Origin: Bacteroidota bacterium
Lineage (GTDB): Bacteria; Bacteroidota; Bacteroidia; Bacteroidales; FEN-979
Assembly: GCA_016868575.1 (NCBI GenBank)
Contig: VGGL01000022.1
Location: 1-32,716 of the forward strand
DNA: 32,716 nucleotides
Direction of reading: 5' to 3'
Shown: piece by piece, positions 32,205 to 32,716 of the stretch
How positions within the stretch are numbered: position 1 is the stretch's first letter
How the letters are laid out: each line of letters begins with the position of its first letter
Translations under genes and position numbers: made by a program
The notes under the pieces: generated by a model
Seen by the model: the letters and a program-made list of their open reading frames with translations, nothing else
Databases searched by the model: none
Told to the model about the DNA's origin: nothing

Positions 32205-32716
32205 CGTACAAGGCTAAAACAATCATTCCCGAATTCTGGCAGGGCATCGTCAACAGCTATGCCCAGGTTTTTCTTTCAGCCAGCTCCGTGTTGGGGGTGA
32301 TCCTCATCGTGGTCACTTTTTTTGATTTCTATGCCGGTCTCAGCGGCCTGCTGGCTGTGCTTTGCTCCAACCTTTTGGCCTGGATGATGGGATTCAACCG
32401 GTTCCGTATCAAGTCAGGGTATTACGGATTCAACAGTTTGCTGGTAGGTTTGGGCATCGGCATCTATTACCAGCCGGGTATTGAGTTCTTTTTCCTCCTC
32501 CTGTTCGCTGCGCTGTTTACCCTGTTCCTCACCATTGCCATGGAAGGCATCCTGGGAAAATACGGACTGCCGTACCTGAGCATCTCCTTTCTTCTTGGCA
32601 TATGGCTGGTGACGCTTGCCTCCCGGCAGTTTGCTTCCCTTGAACTGAGTGAGCGGGGAATTTTTTCACTGAATGAAATGTATCGCATCGGGGGACTGAA
32701 CCTGGTCGATGTATTC
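32201..32716 (+). CDS. Urea-transporter-family membrane protein (5' part, runs off the window)
   Basis: Starts at TTG 32201, sharing four bases with the decarboxylase stop (TTGA), and is open for 172 codons to the window end. It has several closely spaced hydrophobic helices and matches the urea-transporter (SLC14/UT) family: FWQGIVNSYAQVFFSASSV, FFDFYAGLSGLLAVLCSN, GFNSLLVGLGIG (76-87) and EGILGKYGLPYLSISFLL (115-132). UT proteins are trimeric channels for urea and related amides. No urease or arginase gene is in view, so here it probably exports or imports a small product of the operon. The C-terminal half, and any fused domain, is beyond the window. Confidence 0.75.
   Translation, partial: MTYKAKTIIPEFWQGIVNSYAQVFLSASSVLGVILIVVTFFDFYAGLSGLLAVLCSNLLAWMMGFNRFRIKSGYYGFNSLLVGLGIGIYYQPGIEFFFLLLFAALFTLFLTIAMEGILGKYGLPYLSISFLLGIWLVTLASRQFASLELSERGIFSLNEMYRIGGLNLVDVF

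Overview
This window is chromosomal DNA from a member of the Bacteroidota, probably an uncultured Bacteroidales-like lineage with roughly 45-50% GC judged by eye. The evidence is a Bacteroidota-type LptD and OstA/LptA-like pair, an ExbB-X-ExbD-ExbD cluster, an IPExxxVDY-family protein next to rnc, an amidase with a C-terminal SPOR-like region, frequent TTG starts, almost no Shine-Dalgarno sequences, and the phylum-specific -7 promoter box TAnnTTTG in front of most transcription units. I see no rRNA, tRNA, CRISPR array, prophage or insertion sequence. Most of the window is core housekeeping sequence with one accessory-looking operon at the right edge.

Layout. 1-837: tail of an unknown gene and an isoprenylcysteine methyltransferase-like membrane enzyme. 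860-7340: cell-envelope block with LptD (minus), N-acetylmuramoyl-L-alanine amidase and an MCE/MlaD lipid-transport protein (plus), and an OstA/LptA-like protein (minus). 7489-9660: ExbB, a small membrane protein and two ExbD proteins, a proton-driven energiser of outer-membrane work. 9661-10074: a gene-free block of degenerate repeats. 10075-15097: CPBP membrane protease, tRNA-dihydrouridine synthase, a helical protein of unknown function, thymidine kinase, a secreted cyclophilin and pheS. 15100-17819 (minus): acpP-fabF-rnc-IPExxxVDY fatty-acid/RNA operon. 18086-20022: purN and pgi. 20147-22831: histidine kinase, response regulator and rsmI. 22832-26137: acylphosphatase, LuxE-like acyl-protein synthetase, a lipoprotein, and a very basic multi-pass membrane protein. 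26233-29322: PBP2 and RodA, the elongation peptidoglycan synthase.

The last region, 29346-32716, is the most interesting. It encodes a stand-alone PqqD-like RRE protein, a PylC/CarB-like ATP-grasp ligase, a diaminopimelate-decarboxylase-like PLP enzyme and a urea-transporter-family membrane protein that runs off the window. Three of the junctions are overlapping or closely spaced. The decarboxylase carries an N-terminal tail containing Y-x2-P-x-I, which resembles the leader motif bound by PqqD-like RRE proteins in lasso-peptide systems. I infer a small-molecule or peptide-conjugate pathway in which the RRE protein docks onto the tail of a biosynthetic enzyme rather than onto a free precursor peptide. 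This is an inference from sequence pattern and gene order and has not been tested.
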